From positions 1-64,000 of the forward strand of contig NW_005179148.1 of assembly GCF_000350225.1 (NCBI RefSeq): a stretch of DNA of 64,000 bases. Direction: 5' to 3'. Source of the DNA: Chondrus crispus. Its lineage: Eukaryota > Rhodophyta > Florideophyceae > Gigartinales > Gigartinaceae. The notes under the pieces are model-generated. The model had not been told where the DNA came from. It searched no databases and saw only the letters and a list, made by a program, of their open reading frames with translations. This document shows positions 12,991 to 23,639 of this stretch, piece after piece; position 1 is the stretch's first letter, and each line of letters starts with the position of its first letter. The position numbers and the translations under genes were made by a program.

Positions 12991-15009
12991 CTATGCCCCA
13001 AGGGATTTTCCCTTCGGAAGGGAGGTGACAAGCCGAGCTAGAACTCGCAAGTCGTCTACGGAAGCCCCCTGGAGAGCTTCTCCCTCCACACCATGAGCCA
13101 TGAGAAGGCGATGGTGAACGGCAGCAGCAGAGGTATTTTCTTTGGGAATTGTGAACGATGGAGGAACCGAAGTAGGGGCGAGGAGCGGACCCTCAGGTGA
13201 AGGGGAAGCCGGACGTGGGGTCGGATCCCCATTCGACGGTGGTGCTCCCAGGATTGAAATGGTTGCCGTCGAGCAGCTCGTAGGAGGAAGCTCGACGAGC
13301 AGAGGAGCCTGAGGATGGGTCAAGCCCATGGGTGCCGTACATGACGGCAATGGCAAGGTTGGGGTGGGTGTGACGAGCTGTCCCTCGCGTGAAGGGGAAG
13401 CGTGAATTGAAGTTGGATTCACGTCCGAGGAAGACACGACTCGAAGCGACAAGGTTTCCGCCGAGCTCGTGGGAGAAAGTACGACGCACACAGGGGCCTC
13501 ATACGCGAAGGGACGGACCGGTGCAGAAAGAGAGGAACTTGGAGCAGGAGGTCGAGAGCACATCTCAGGCTCTCGAGGATTGGCGTTCTCAACAGTGACC
13601 GCGTTGGGAATTGGTGGTTGATTTCCGAAACGGCGGCTCATCTGGGCCTCCCAAACAGAACAGAGGGAGGAGGACTAGGGGTTTATCCACACGTAGTCGC
13701 CGGCAGCTGGATGATTTCTACCAGGGGAAAAAGAGGGTCGCTGGCGTGAAAAGGACCGAGACGAATTTTGTGGAGGAACGCAATCCCACGCTACTGTCTC
13801 GATCAGGTCGAGGAGAGCGTGCACTTCACGGTTCACATCGGATCCGCCAAGGGGGACAGAAAAATCGAGGAGACGCATCTGTTCGCGGAGTTTCGAAGGG
13901 AGGTGCCACAAGCGCCAAGAGTCGCAAACTTCCCACAGGAGGGTAGCGGCGACTTTCACGCACCACTCCGTGAGAAACACAGTCCACAGCCCGTGCTGCG
14001 GATCGCGTAAATGACTGCCGTTATATGTCAGGACGGGCCCTAACTCAGCCCAGAAACCCTGACATACCTCGTATTGACTCCACCAGGAAGGGGTTCGTTG
14101 GTATCGATGGGTGTAGTGCTGTCTGGAAATTTCACGGGCCTCAATCATCTGGTACGCCACGAAGTACCCAGTGTCGGATCGGACCCGACGTTCAAAGCGT
14201 ACAGTATTTTGGAAAAAGAAAATACCTCCGCGTTTCGTATGGCGAAAGTTTGTGAGAAGAATGGCTTGGGTCCAAAACATGGCGTCGGTCGTAACGGTGC
14301 GTTGGTTGCGCCACAGTCGGTCCGCCTCGCACACGGGGTCACCGAAGGTGCAGTTGATGAGGTCTTCGAGATAGAGTCGTTCCCTGTCCGTACGACATTG
14401 CCAAGTGTCGCAGTGGTAACATGAAGGTATGAGGGCGTCGGCCATTGGAATCTCGATCCGAGTGAGCACCGCGTCCATGAAGCGCAGGGATAAGGAAGAG
14501 CGACCGCGCGGGGAGGAGTGACGTAGGATGGAGGTGGGTATAGCGATGCGGGTGCCCCAATCAAAGGTGTGAATGGCCTGCAAAGGGAGGTTACCAGGCA
14601 ACATGCCCGCGTCGTCGGCAAAATTATTTTCGATGCCGTCAAGGTCGCAGATGCCCACAGAGAAGAACCATTGAGCAGAAGCGAACAGGGATGCGTTATT
14701 GCGCATGGTTTTGTTCTGCAGCTCCTCGAGCGAAAGATGACGGCGGGCTACCCAAGAGGAATGGTAGCCCAGATGGAAGGCTGGTTCGGTAGGGTTGGTA
14801 ACAGGGGGTAGACGGGGTATGGATGGAAAGCTCCTGGACATCTCAGGCTTGCGAGAAAAGCCTACACCCGGACGCTTACGAGCGGGGCTCTCGCCCGAGC
14901 GCTCCGACGGAGAAGGAGGCATAGTTTCGTCTTGCTCTTCCGCATGCGGCAACCGTCGGTCGGAGGGGAAAAAGAAGTTGGGAAGCAAGGAAGTGAAGCC
15001 GCTGCGCAA
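12991..15009 (-). CDS. Long antisense ORF in the gypsy 3' region, one internal stop
   Basis: A 444-codon open frame runs from 15009 to 13675 on the strand opposite to gag-pol. After a single TAG (13675-13677) the same frame stays open for another 228 codons to 12991. The first start is only 20 bases inside the 3' LTR; a second ATG lies at 14922. The N-terminal half contains Cys pairs (CYHCDTWQC, then NCTFGDPVC) and many aromatic residues; the C-terminal part is Pro/Ser/Thr-rich with repeats around SPSPEGP. I do not recognise the protein. Antisense ORFs are known from some gypsy elements of plants and other eukaryotes, and the LTR is a possible promoter. Confidence 0.5.
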
Positions 15010-15020
15010 GAGCGCTCAGA

Positions 15021-15029
15021 AGGGGGATA
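15021..15029 (+). promoter_or_regulatory. Polypurine tract of the gypsy element
   Basis: The purine-rich run AGGGGGATA lies directly before the first base of the 3' LTR. In LTR elements this position primes plus-strand DNA synthesis. Confidence 0.65.
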
Positions 15030-16035
15030 TGTAGTGCAATACTCGGCCTAGAGAAGAGAGACCAGGGGAGATACTGTAGTCCGAGTTGGGGGACACAAGT
15101 GTGAAATGGATCACCATATTAATTTATTATTTAATTTTAATTAGTTACCAATTAATTATCTAACATTACATTAGATTTAGGATTTGGCGCCGAGAGCTAC
15201 TGTAGTGGCTCCGGCCGGGCGATATATACCTGAGCCCTCTGACCACCAAGTCAGTAAAAGTAACCCGAGTTGCTAGAGTCTGATATCGTCTTGGTCGAAG
15301 TCCGTCTTTCGCAATACATTCCCTTTTACTACAGATTACTTTATCCTTTGCGCTCGGGGGTTCCCTTTCCTTTTCCTTTATTTCCCTATTCTTTTCTATT
15401 TCTAATTCTACCTAATTCCCTTATCTTGTGTTGGTACCATCGGTATTGGTTGCGACCAAACCGGTGTAAATGTCTTGGCCATCGGGCGACACAGTTGACG
15501 TAGCGCTGCTACTGTGACCTATTTTCTGACGGAGACTGTCGCAACGACGGCTCTGTCTTGTTACAAGCCAGTGGTGGTGCCATCGGGCTCGGTTGCGACC
15601 GAACCGGTGTAGGTGTTCCGAGCCATCGGGCGGCACAGTTGGTGTAGCGCTGCTACTTTCATTTCATCCCGTCGGGCTGCGTTGCGACACCCCCGTCGAA
15701 GTCCTTGTCTCGTTAAAAGGCGTGGAAGAAGCTCAACGAGCATTGGCCTTACAACCCAGTGGAACCGGGGTATATACGTACACGCCCCACCCCACACTCG
15801 TCGAGCAGTTCTCTTCGCAAGTCTCTACCACATACATCCCGGGCCGGGCTGTTTCTCTGTGCCTCCCTCTATCAGGGAGCTGAGCTACCACGAGTCGCAA
15901 GCTCGTTTAAACGGAGAAGGGAGAGTCGGACACTCCGTAGCGCTGTGCCGTCGGCAGTTCTTCTTTTTGTTGCTGCTGTTGTTTTTGCTGGACCATCGGA
16001 CTGCGGTCTCTGCATGACAGGCGCATTGCACTACA
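15030..16035 (+). repeat. 3' LTR of the gypsy element (1006 bp)
   Basis: The LTR begins TGTAGTGCAAT and ends ATTGCACTACA, a perfect 11-bp terminal inverted repeat with the usual TG...CA ends. The same termini bound the LTR at 38825-39684. Inside, a block starting at about 15433 (ggtaccatcggtattgg) is repeated at about 15576 (ggtgccatcgggctcgg), each copy ending in GTAGCGCTGCTAC. This tandem duplication of about 143 bp is present once in the other LTR and accounts for the length difference. The flank after the LTR is GCGCT; a 5-bp target duplication cannot be tested because the 5' LTR is missing. Confidence 0.93.
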
Positions 16036-16089
16036 GCGCTTTTGTCGTACACGAAGGGATTGATTGGCTACTGCTGCAAGTTTCTCTGG

Positions 16090-16890
16090 CTAACTGTCCG
16101 GAAGAAACGTTTTGACAGCTTCCAAACGCGTCATCGAAGCCCAGGAACTAATTACCGATGCTTCCACCACACTATCAGTCTCAACATGTTGTGAGGAACT
16201 TTGCAATTCAACAAGGCGCCGATTAATCACGTCTTCCTCTACGCGCAGCAACGTTTCCTCCCCTTCCATTATGAACCGACGGTACAAAACATCGGTGACA
16301 TCATCCAGTGAAACCTCGACGGCAGCAAACGGTTACACATAATTCCAATTCTCTAAGCCCCCTTCCTGGTCCTGTGCTTGACGATCAGCAGTGTCTTCGT
16401 TGTTGACGTCAGTTTCAGTATTGGTAGCATCCAATTCACTCTTTACCGCCCCAGATGGGACCCATCGCTCGTCGTCCGCATCGTAGAAAAGACCAGAATG
16501 CATATCCTCAGAAACTGCCTGCGCTGGGATCCCTACAGTAGCAGATGACGAGACGAAGGCTGAAAGAGGACTCAGCGGCCTCAGCTCATCATCTAGGACT
16601 TGTAGCTCAAGTTCAGAGCTCGAGCTAGCAATGTAGTTGAACGTGCCGCGCTCGACCGGCTTCGGGTAGCGGAAGCTGCGACACGTCGTATTGTAGTTCG
16701 AGGCGTGCGAGACGCGACGAGTGCCGTACACACGTGTGGTAAGAACCACAAAACAAGACAAAGAAGAGGTCGGTAGCTGATTGGTAGAGGTTTTGGTAGA
16801 GCGGTGTGAGTTCGACACAAGGTTGCCACGAAAGGCAGATCGACGTCCTCGACGTGGTAGCTCGAGGCCGTGCGGAAGCGAAGTCGTCAC
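16090..16890 (-). pseudogene. Unrecognised ORF pair, one frame with a single stop
   Basis: An open frame of 185 codons (16890-16333) continues in frame after one stop as a further 65-codon ORF ending at 16090. The second half is acidic and polar (TETDVNNEDTADRQ, later EEDVINRRLVELQ), without membrane segments. It starts right after the gypsy LTR. It may be a decayed transposon accessory gene, because acidic N-terminal regions of similar composition occur in the transposase remnant at 40671-41699, but I see no alignable motif. Confidence 0.3.
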
Positions 16891-17335
16891 AAGAAGAGGA
16901 CGAATCCGGGCGCTATGCGGAGCGCTCGTCGTGCGTTACCCCTGCGCTGGGTACTTCTCGCTGTACTCGATGTACTGAAGGAAAGGCAAATCGTAGTCAG
17001 GCGAAAGACTTAGGCACAAAACCAAGAGACAAAGGGGTCGGCCCTCGAGATGATGCCACCGGTGATGATCGATCATCCCCTCGAGTCCTTCCCCTTCCCT
17101 ACTTTATTATATCTACTACTGTAGGCCCCGTTCTTACAGTGCCAGACTGTAACGGTACGACTACACGTTGGGCAGTAACGGTCCTGCACTTGGGCGCTAG
17201 CGAGGTACGCCGGAATCATACATTAGACGGTATGATTCGAGTACAGTACGTACACGGACGCGAATTGCGCTGCCCAACTTACCGGGCGATAAGGCAGTTA
17301 CCTTTCGAATTGGGAATTAGCCAATGCGGTCCTTG

Positions 17336-18169
17336 TCATCCACCATCGGGTGTTCGAGTACAATATGTACACCAGTGGACACTTGGAGATATACCACAAG
17401 CATCTGGGGAGGAGTCCATGGCAGTCAGAGAATATGCTTGCAAAAAGTCTTGGTTCTCCTGGGAGAATAGAGCGTCGGAAGCATCCAATGAATCATCGTT
17501 ATTTAATATTAAAGCAGAGGTGGATGGCACGACCTGTGTGAGAACGAGTGAATCTCGCGGCGACGCGGTCTATTGCTCCATAGGAGCAAATTTAGGACTC
17601 CACAATTGCTCTGGGCATAAAGCCGTTTCTGTTACATTAATGCCAGAGGAGTCTGGCTGTCTTTCCGGATAATGTGATGCAGCAGGGACCCCTGAAACGT
17701 TTTGTTGGATGGTTGGAAGAGACGGCTTGATGACGTCATCGGACTCGCCCTCAAACAGACTTCTTCTGGTAGCACTATGTAAAATACGGCTGTTTTCAGG
17801 GGATATGAGGGAGTCTGAACTCCAAGAAATTTGGTTCGAACGCGAAATGCACGGTGTTGGCTCGGTGGTGTCCACGGACAATTCGCGCAAGTTTCGGCTC
17901 ATTCTGGCCTCAACAGAGGCTTGGCGTTCATCGAGCACGAGCAGAGGACAGTGTTCTTGAATTAAACGTGATTTGGGCGATAGATAGATGAAAGAGACAA
18001 TTTTATATGTCAAGAACAGGGTGGTAGGCACTCTGCAACCTATATCGCCGGTGCGATGATGTTTTTCAGGCATCGATGAAATGCAGTAGACCAAGTACGG
18101 TCGAAAACACCGGCGGTAGACAGTACGTGGCACATCTACGATCAGTCTACTACTGCCGGAAAATCTCAA
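17336..18169 (-). pseudogene. Unrecognised ORF, one frame with a single stop
   Basis: A 199-codon ORF (18169-17570) is followed in the same frame, after one stop at 17570-17572, by another open stretch to 17336. The product would be Ser-rich and acidic (FEGESDDVIKP, then NNDDSLDASDALFSQENQ). It lies on the same strand as the ORF pair at 16090-16890 and could be another part of one decayed gene. No domain is recognisable. Confidence 0.25.
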
Positions 18170-18263
18170 GTGTCAATATGAAGCCACGTGCCGAGCGTGC
18201 CTTATCGACATACCGTTACGTCTCGAAGCATACCAACCAAAAAACGGCACAAACGTAAAGTGC

Positions 18264-18983
18264 CTAAAATCGTAACTCTAGGCGCACGGGGCTACCCTGC
18301 TGTATGGCGGCACTAAAATGATGAAAGACTTGCGACATAAGAGGTACAGTAACGGTAGTGTATCGTAGAGGTACAGTACCAAGGGTAGTGCACAATGTGT
18401 ATGAAACTGAGGGCAGTTTCCGGAGGCGAGCCGCGCAGCACGTTAACAGTGTCCAAAAATAGTTGGCGCATATACCCTCGAAAGCGCTTCTAAAGGTTAC
18501 CGCACAAAAACATACTGTACACACTGTAGTGATGACAGTATTTGCTAAATAAAATGCTGTACCAAGTAAGGGGGACTGTAGTGGGTGACTCCGAAAAACA
18601 TAAAAACACATTTTGTGTATGCGCAAACCCGCCGATTTTGATTGAGTCGGAGGTGTTTGTGGATACACAAACCGCCGATTTGCTCTTTGTTCCCCTCCTG
18701 ATGTAATTGTTTGTGCACAGACACAAACGCACATCCGCACCCACCTATACCACCCTATATCATACCATGCGCTCAAATATTTCTCTGCGATCTGTCCGAT
18801 CGACCCATCCCACCCCTCGGCAACCTCAGCCCTATTTCGATCTGGAATCCCTCCGGAATTTCCCTCTGTCGTATCAGCCGCTGTCCAACCCTGCAGCCCA
18901 ACGTCTACATGGCTCATGTTGCCGATTGTGGGATAAGTCCTCTCCGCCCTGGGATGGGTGAGAGGCGGAGGATATAGCGACAA
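18264..18983 (-). other. Open frame of doubtful coding value
   Basis: A 239-codon minus-strand frame is open here, but composition is irregular, with Cys- and Thr-rich runs made from simple repeats (CVCVCAQ), and no domain is visible. The DNA holds several short inverted motifs built from GTACAGTA-like and CAAACCGCCGATTT-like words, more like non-coding repeat sequence than a gene. From here to 19601 I see nothing else that can be supported. Confidence 0.15.
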
Positions 18984-19601
18984 TGGTAAGTCATATAGTC
19001 AATTTCGTTACTAAAGTAACAGTGTGCATACCCTACGATGCTGACTTTGGAACAATGATTTAGTAATGCTGACGATTATCATAGAGGTCAGAATGAGTCC
19101 GAAATCAATCCTCCATTTTTTGGGGTTTTTAACAATAGTAGTATTTTCTCACTCTTTTTGCTATTACACTGCAAGGTCATATCGTAATAGTTTTGTTTGT
19201 TTAAATGAGGCAACCGGAATTACATATTGTTTTATTGGTATTGATGTACCAAGTGAAAACGCTAATTTCGGTATCATATTTTTACGAGGAACGCTGTTGC
19301 AATGGTGATATTCATATAAAGTATTGCACAATGACAATCCACTGAAACAACATATTGTACTATTGCTGCTGACATGTTCTTTGAGGCGGGGCAATGGTAT
19401 CAAGAATCTGCTCCGCACCACTTAATGAGACTCTTATTTAGCAATAGATTCAATTCCATAAACGTTAGGTTGTCAGAACACTGCTTCATTATCCTAGCTT
19501 CTACTCAAAATCGCAAGCATCACCTCCCCATTTCTTCTGCCCTACACCGTTCCCCCTAGCGAATTATCCATTTGCGGTGGGTCTGCAGAGGGAACCCATC
19601 T

Positions 19602-20108
19602 TTAACATCCGCGGCACAAGCAATTTCTACACCCCCGCCCCCCTCCCGTCAACAAAATGTCAAGCAACATGCACTCTGCACCACCAACAAGCGTCGATAT
19701 CGCAGAAGGCGACGATGACAGTGCACTGGTGATTTTGCATCCACTAGTACGGGAACCCGATGGCTGGTGCATGTCCCGTGGTGGAGTAACTTGAGTCAAA
19801 TACACCTGCTTCTTCACCACGCACTCAGTATTCTTCGCTCTTCTTGTCGGCCTGGGGACAGTGTCTTCAGCCACTCCATTTCCATCCTCTTCCCCGTTTT
19901 CGCTAGCAAAGCTTTGCCTTCTCTTTCGCCTCTTCTCCGCCTTCCTCTCTTCCATTCTCCTTAAACGAGCTTCCCACGGTGTTTCACCCTCGTGCTATTT
20001 TTTCGAGCTTCCATTTAACGATTTCCTCACCCTTCTCCAACATACCGGGCTCGAAACTAATCTCCACGTCCATGTCGTCTTCCTCGGCATCTCTCCTCAT
20101 TCACAGCG
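19602..20108 (-). pseudogene. Fragment of an ESF1-like pre-rRNA processing protein
   Basis: Read on the minus strand, the segment starting near 20096 gives an acidic run, then MDVEISFEPGMLEKGEEIVK, and after a one-base frameshift near 19990 it continues ETPWEARLRRMEERKAEKRRKRR. This order (acidic tract, v-FEPG motif, Lys/Arg-rich NUC153-type helix) is typical of the C-terminal end of ESF1, a nucleolar protein needed for 18S rRNA maturation. Only this end is present and it is frameshifted, so it is a captured or relict gene piece. The adjoining sequence on the right belongs to a different gene family. Confidence 0.6.
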
Positions 20109-20127
20109 CCAAGCAGGAGGGGTTGCG

Positions 20128-21498
20128 TTACTTGTAAAACAAGTCTACTATTTGAGGTGCCCGCTTTATCGGTTTATAAAACGCGGGAGAAGGACGCTTA
20201 GCACCAGGTCTTGTAGCGCCATTAAGGTTGTATTTGCCATCTTCATAGGACTGATTGACAAGGTCGAGGGCCGTCTTCACCAGCTCCTTCGAAACAGCCT
20301 CTGGTAGTATGACGAAACCATCCTTGATGAAAGTTTCCTTCTGCTCTCGCATCAGGCGAAGATCGCCTCCAGAAAACTTTCTCGAGAAGAGACAACTGGA
20401 GATGCTTTTTCGGTCTTCTTTGCTGATTTTTGCTTCCCTACAAAGTCTGCTGCCCCTTCTTCTATAAATTCGCCGAGACCTTCGAATCCAACCCATGGAG
20501 TTGGAGAACGTATTTGCTCGTCGACGATATCATTGATCAGGGCGTGAGCAACGCGGAAGAAAACGATCTTCCTGGTTCTCGCTCAGATTTAAGGCGAGGT
20601 TATGTGCAAGTCGCTGATGTGCTATCAACACATCACCGCGCCGCATGAGGGCCCGAATCGGAGTTCCACAATCCGGCTGCTCTTTCAAAAACTCATGGAG
20701 TGCGTTTCATTCAGCATTCTACGTCAGTTGCATAGCATTTGACAAAAGCGAGTATAAACAGTAAAACCATCGGTGAGCAGGGTCAGAGAATGATTAAGAA
20801 GATCGCAGGCAACTGACATCTGGAGACAAATGGGCAACGCACCGTCTCAGCAGCTCTTGCAATTCCGCGGTGCGAAATAAAATGGGATCCTATGTTGCAA
20901 GTATGAGAAGGAAATAGGTCAGACACATGATTGAAAACAAACAGATGGACGAAACGCGCGGAATGAGTTATGCAACCCAAACTGACCTGGCCATAACATC
21001 ATCTGCCCCCTATTGTCGTCGACATCCTTGCCGTCCGACAGAGCAACGCTGACCAAAAGCGAAAAGGCTGAGCCCTTCTTGCGGTATTTTCCCTCCCCGG
21101 CATCGATATGCCTATGCGTCGGGAAGTGGTCATCGACGTGCCTGGTGCGTTGCACGTGTGCGTGACAGGGCGGGATGGAGACAATGTGGCCCTCATTTCC
21201 TGTGACGTTGGGCGAGGTCGGTGCCGAAGAGATCTCCGAAGACGTCTTGCAAGGCCGTGCGGAAGATGAGCTCGACGACTTGCGGGGCTTTCCTGATGGC
21301 CGCGTCAAAGTCGGGGACCGGGATGTTCTCGCCGAGGATCTTGCGAGTGGTTTGCTAGTACTCGCCGTCGTTGGAGGCCCGGTAGATGAAGCTCGTGGCG
21401 GCTTCGAGCTTGTCGAAAGTGATGAAATCGCGCAGGACGACGTAGCCGTCGGACACGGAGGAGCGCTGTTGCTCGTCGGAGAGTGCGAGGGTGTCCAT
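20128..21498 (-). pseudogene. Phytanoyl-CoA dioxygenase (PhyH) family, decayed, with two N-terminal modules
   Basis: From an ATG at 21498 the minus strand reads MDTLALSDEQQ...DGYVVLRDFI, the usual PhyH N-terminus. It is stopped by a TAG near 21355, then continues with APQVVELIF and, after a frameshift near 21190, a segment with HRHID, FSLLVSVALSDG and MMLWPG, matching the Fe-binding and substrate core. Around 20540-20640 another piece (RRGDVLIAHQRLAHN) matches the distal His region. Downstream (20128-20360) a second N-terminal module appears: REQKETFIKDGFVILPEAVS...APQIVDLF. So either two PhyH genes or a tandem-domain protein decayed here. Family members are Fe(II)/2-oxoglutarate oxygenases. 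Confidence 0.65.
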
Positions 21499-21793
21499 TC
21501 CGATGCGGAAACGCGTTGACAGAGGTTACTGCTCTCGCGGGTGGCGGGATAGATGCCACAATGTGGAGAACAATTGTTTGGCCTGACAGTGTGGAAGAGA
21601 GGGGGGTGTGGGTTGGGATGTGGAAAACGGGCGCGGTCATGAAGCGAAATGAGGGGTGGATTCTTGAGACTGGGTGACAGCTGCAATGACGCTGTGATGC
21701 CCAACCAGCCCCTGTGCGCTATTGACCAGGGCGTCACTGGCAGTGGCCGGTGATGGATGACCGCGACGAAATCGACTGCGTTTCGCGCATCGT

Positions 21794-21898
21794 TCAACAA
21801 ATGATGGCGTCCAGACGGACGGTGCGATCCGTGGTTCTAGCGAGCATGTCCATCATCCTGAGGCGCTCCCCCTCCTCGGAGTTCTGCTCGGAATTCAT
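21794..21898 (-). pseudogene. Small 34-codon ORF, possible gene-start fragment
   Basis: A short open frame begins MNSEQNSEEGERLRMMDMLA and ends in TGA. The charged, Met-rich sequence looks like the beginning of a real protein rather than random frame. It lies between other gene fragments on the same strand. I cannot name the family, and it is too short to exclude chance. Confidence 0.25.
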
Positions 21899-22061
21899 GG
21901 TTGGCACTTGGGGTGGGTAAACGTGCAGACGTCATGCGGTAATGAGTGTGGGGGCCGGGGAGGGGGCGCGGGAAGGAGGGAGGGATGGAAAGACGTTGAG
22001 AAGAGGGGGTCCGTAGAAGGGGGGTAACGGCCATTGGGACGACGCGGCAGTGACGGAGACA

Positions 22062-22152
22062 TGGCAAACGACTAGATGAATAGATCCGGCCGCTGGCCTG
22101 ATCTATTGGCTGGATCTATAGCGGCTGGATCTCTTCATCCAGTCGTTTGCCA
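22062..22152. repeat. 91-bp near-perfect palindrome
   Basis: The left half begins TGGCAAACGACT and the right half ends AGTCGTTTGCCA. The inner parts (GATGAA.AGATCC.GCCGCT and its complement) also pair with only a few mismatches. The single strand would fold into one long hairpin. It could be a tiny foldback/MITE-type element. GCAGTGA occurs on both sides, but not exactly at the ends, so I cannot call a target duplication. Confidence 0.8.
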
Positions 22153-22337
22153 GCAGTGATCCCCTCTGCCAACTCTCACTTTCTTATTTTTCACTTATTT
22201 TAAAAAGGCACAAAACAAAAGTCGCGACCTTTTGCAGTCTTCCACAATGTCCAATACGGTGTTTCTCTTCGCAACGCCCGCGACCTTCGACCACATCGAA
22301 ACCCCCTTCGTCCTCAACCCGCCCTCAGAGTGTCGCC

Positions 22338-22745
22338 ATGGACCCAAGACTCGTCATGGACCCGGACGCCTACCGTACCGTCACAACGGGCGTGGCGCCC
22401 TTCTGGGCCTCCAAGTACGCGCGGGAGTCGTCGAAGAACTGGGACAAATTCTACCGTCGCAACAAGACTAACTTCTACCAGCACCGCCACTGGACGACGG
22501 CCGCTGCCACGGACGGCTTTGCGTGTCTCGCGCAGCCGTGCACCACGCCGGACGCGCGCGTCGTGCTGGCTCTGTCACAAGATACGCCGCCGCCGACAAA
22601 CGGAGGACAAATTGAAGACTTGTTCCCATCCCAACCTTCATACTGTAGTATTAAGCTGAAAATATCTAAAAACCTCGCATGGAATGTACACTTGTATCGC
22701 GTGTGTAAGCCCTTGGATATGATATGGCTATCAGAACACGCCTGA
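22338..22745 (+). pseudogene. N-terminal fragment of a METTL2/6/8-type tRNA methyltransferase
   Basis: From the ATG at 22338, residues about 17-52 read VAPFWASKYARESSKNWDK then FYRRNKTNFYQHRHW. This is the diagnostic N-terminal motif of the tRNA 3-methylcytidine methyltransferases (METTL2, METTL6, METTL8, yeast Trm140). After the HW pair the family similarity stops: the expected acidic linker and SAM-binding domain are absent, and the frame runs on with unrelated sequence to 22745. It is therefore a truncated gene start, not a working enzyme. Confidence 0.65.
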
Positions 22746-23044
22746 CTACGGAATTCGGTTACTCTTCACACCCCCCAAACCTTGCTCAGCACGTTGTAGA
22801 ACACAAACCAACTCTTGATACTAAGAGCCCTGATCCAAATTGAGCTCTTTGTAGTCGTCTCCGTTGGGACACAGAGTAAATCTACGAAACGAAAACCTGA
22901 CTCTTGCTCAACTGTGGGATAGTAGCAACACAAATTAATTCACAGTGAAGAAACTTGTCCGGAATGTTACCACATCTTGAATCCAGCAACATTCCCTGCC
23001 ACCTCATAAACTTGTGCAACAATAAAAACAACCACCAAAGCCCC

Positions 23045-23623
23045 CTACATAACTCCCACAATGCGCTTTCCCAATTCCACCAAATCAATATTGTCAATCT
23101 CAATCAGCAACCACTGCGTGAAAAACTCCGGCTTCTCCTTTGGTCTCTTCACCAATCTATCCACCGGCCACCATTCTACCCCCTCCACTTCCTCCATATC
23201 AAACCTCACACGTCCATGCGCCGTCTCTTCATACAACGCCGCCTACGTATTTGTAAACATATTATCAATCACACCGGCCTCCTCATAGAACTGTCTCGAC
23301 AAGTACGGCTGCCGCACGGTCACCAGCGCGTCTGCCAGAAACTTCAGACCAAGTTCTTCTTGCAAGCCGCGAGTCGACGACGTGATGTATTCCTCACCCG
23401 CAGAGAGATGCTCGGCCACGCTGACATCCCAGAGCTTTGCGCCAACTTTCTTGTGGTCTGAGCGTTGTTGTAGAAGCACCTCGATCGCTGGCTTGGAAGC
23501 GCCGATCGAGAGGTGACTGCGGAAGAGGAACACGTCGCAGTGGCGGTGCGAATTACGTAATGCACTACATTTTGACCAATCACGCTGTGTACAGCTAGAA
23601 AAAACAATATCGATCACAGCCAT
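23045..23623 (-). pseudogene. Nudix hydrolase, single nonsense mutation
   Basis: The frame from 23623 contains LLQQRSDHKKVGAKLWDVS, then AEHLSAGEEYITSSTRGLQEELGL, which fits the Nudix box (G-x5-E-x7-R-x-E-E-x-G with small deviations). A TAG at 23243-23245 is followed in frame by EETAHGRVRFDMEEVEGVEWW and a C-terminal helix ending at 23045. The layout resembles isopentenyl-diphosphate-isomerase-like Nudix proteins, which hydrolyse nucleoside diphosphate derivatives. Apart from the stop it looks almost complete. The N-terminal 35 residues are doubtful. Confidence 0.65.
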
Positions 23624-23639
23624 GAATGCAATGAATGTC

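Larger units (their letters stand above)
2426..16035 (+). mobile_element. Ty3/gypsy chromovirus, 5'-truncated
   Basis: Domains run in the order gag, zinc knuckle, aspartic protease, reverse transcriptase, RNase H, integrase, chromodomain, then a 6-kb 3' region and a 3' LTR at 15030-16035. This is the order of Ty3/gypsy elements, and the integrase-linked chromodomain marks the chromovirus clade. The 5' LTR, primer-binding site and start of gag are missing: the sequence begins at 2426, directly at the end of the CACTA-like arm. The related copy at 38489-39684 shows what should precede it. Coding regions hold at least six in-frame stops (for example 3581-3583, 5095-5097, 5353-5355, 6918-6920, 7920-7922) and at least two frameshifts (near 6415 and 8335), so the copy is dead. 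Confidence 0.95.

Noticed and set aside
16806..17672. Plus-strand ORF of 288 codons
   Set aside because: It overlaps minus-strand ORFs with better composition, shows no domain and includes repeat words such as GTACAGTACGTAC.
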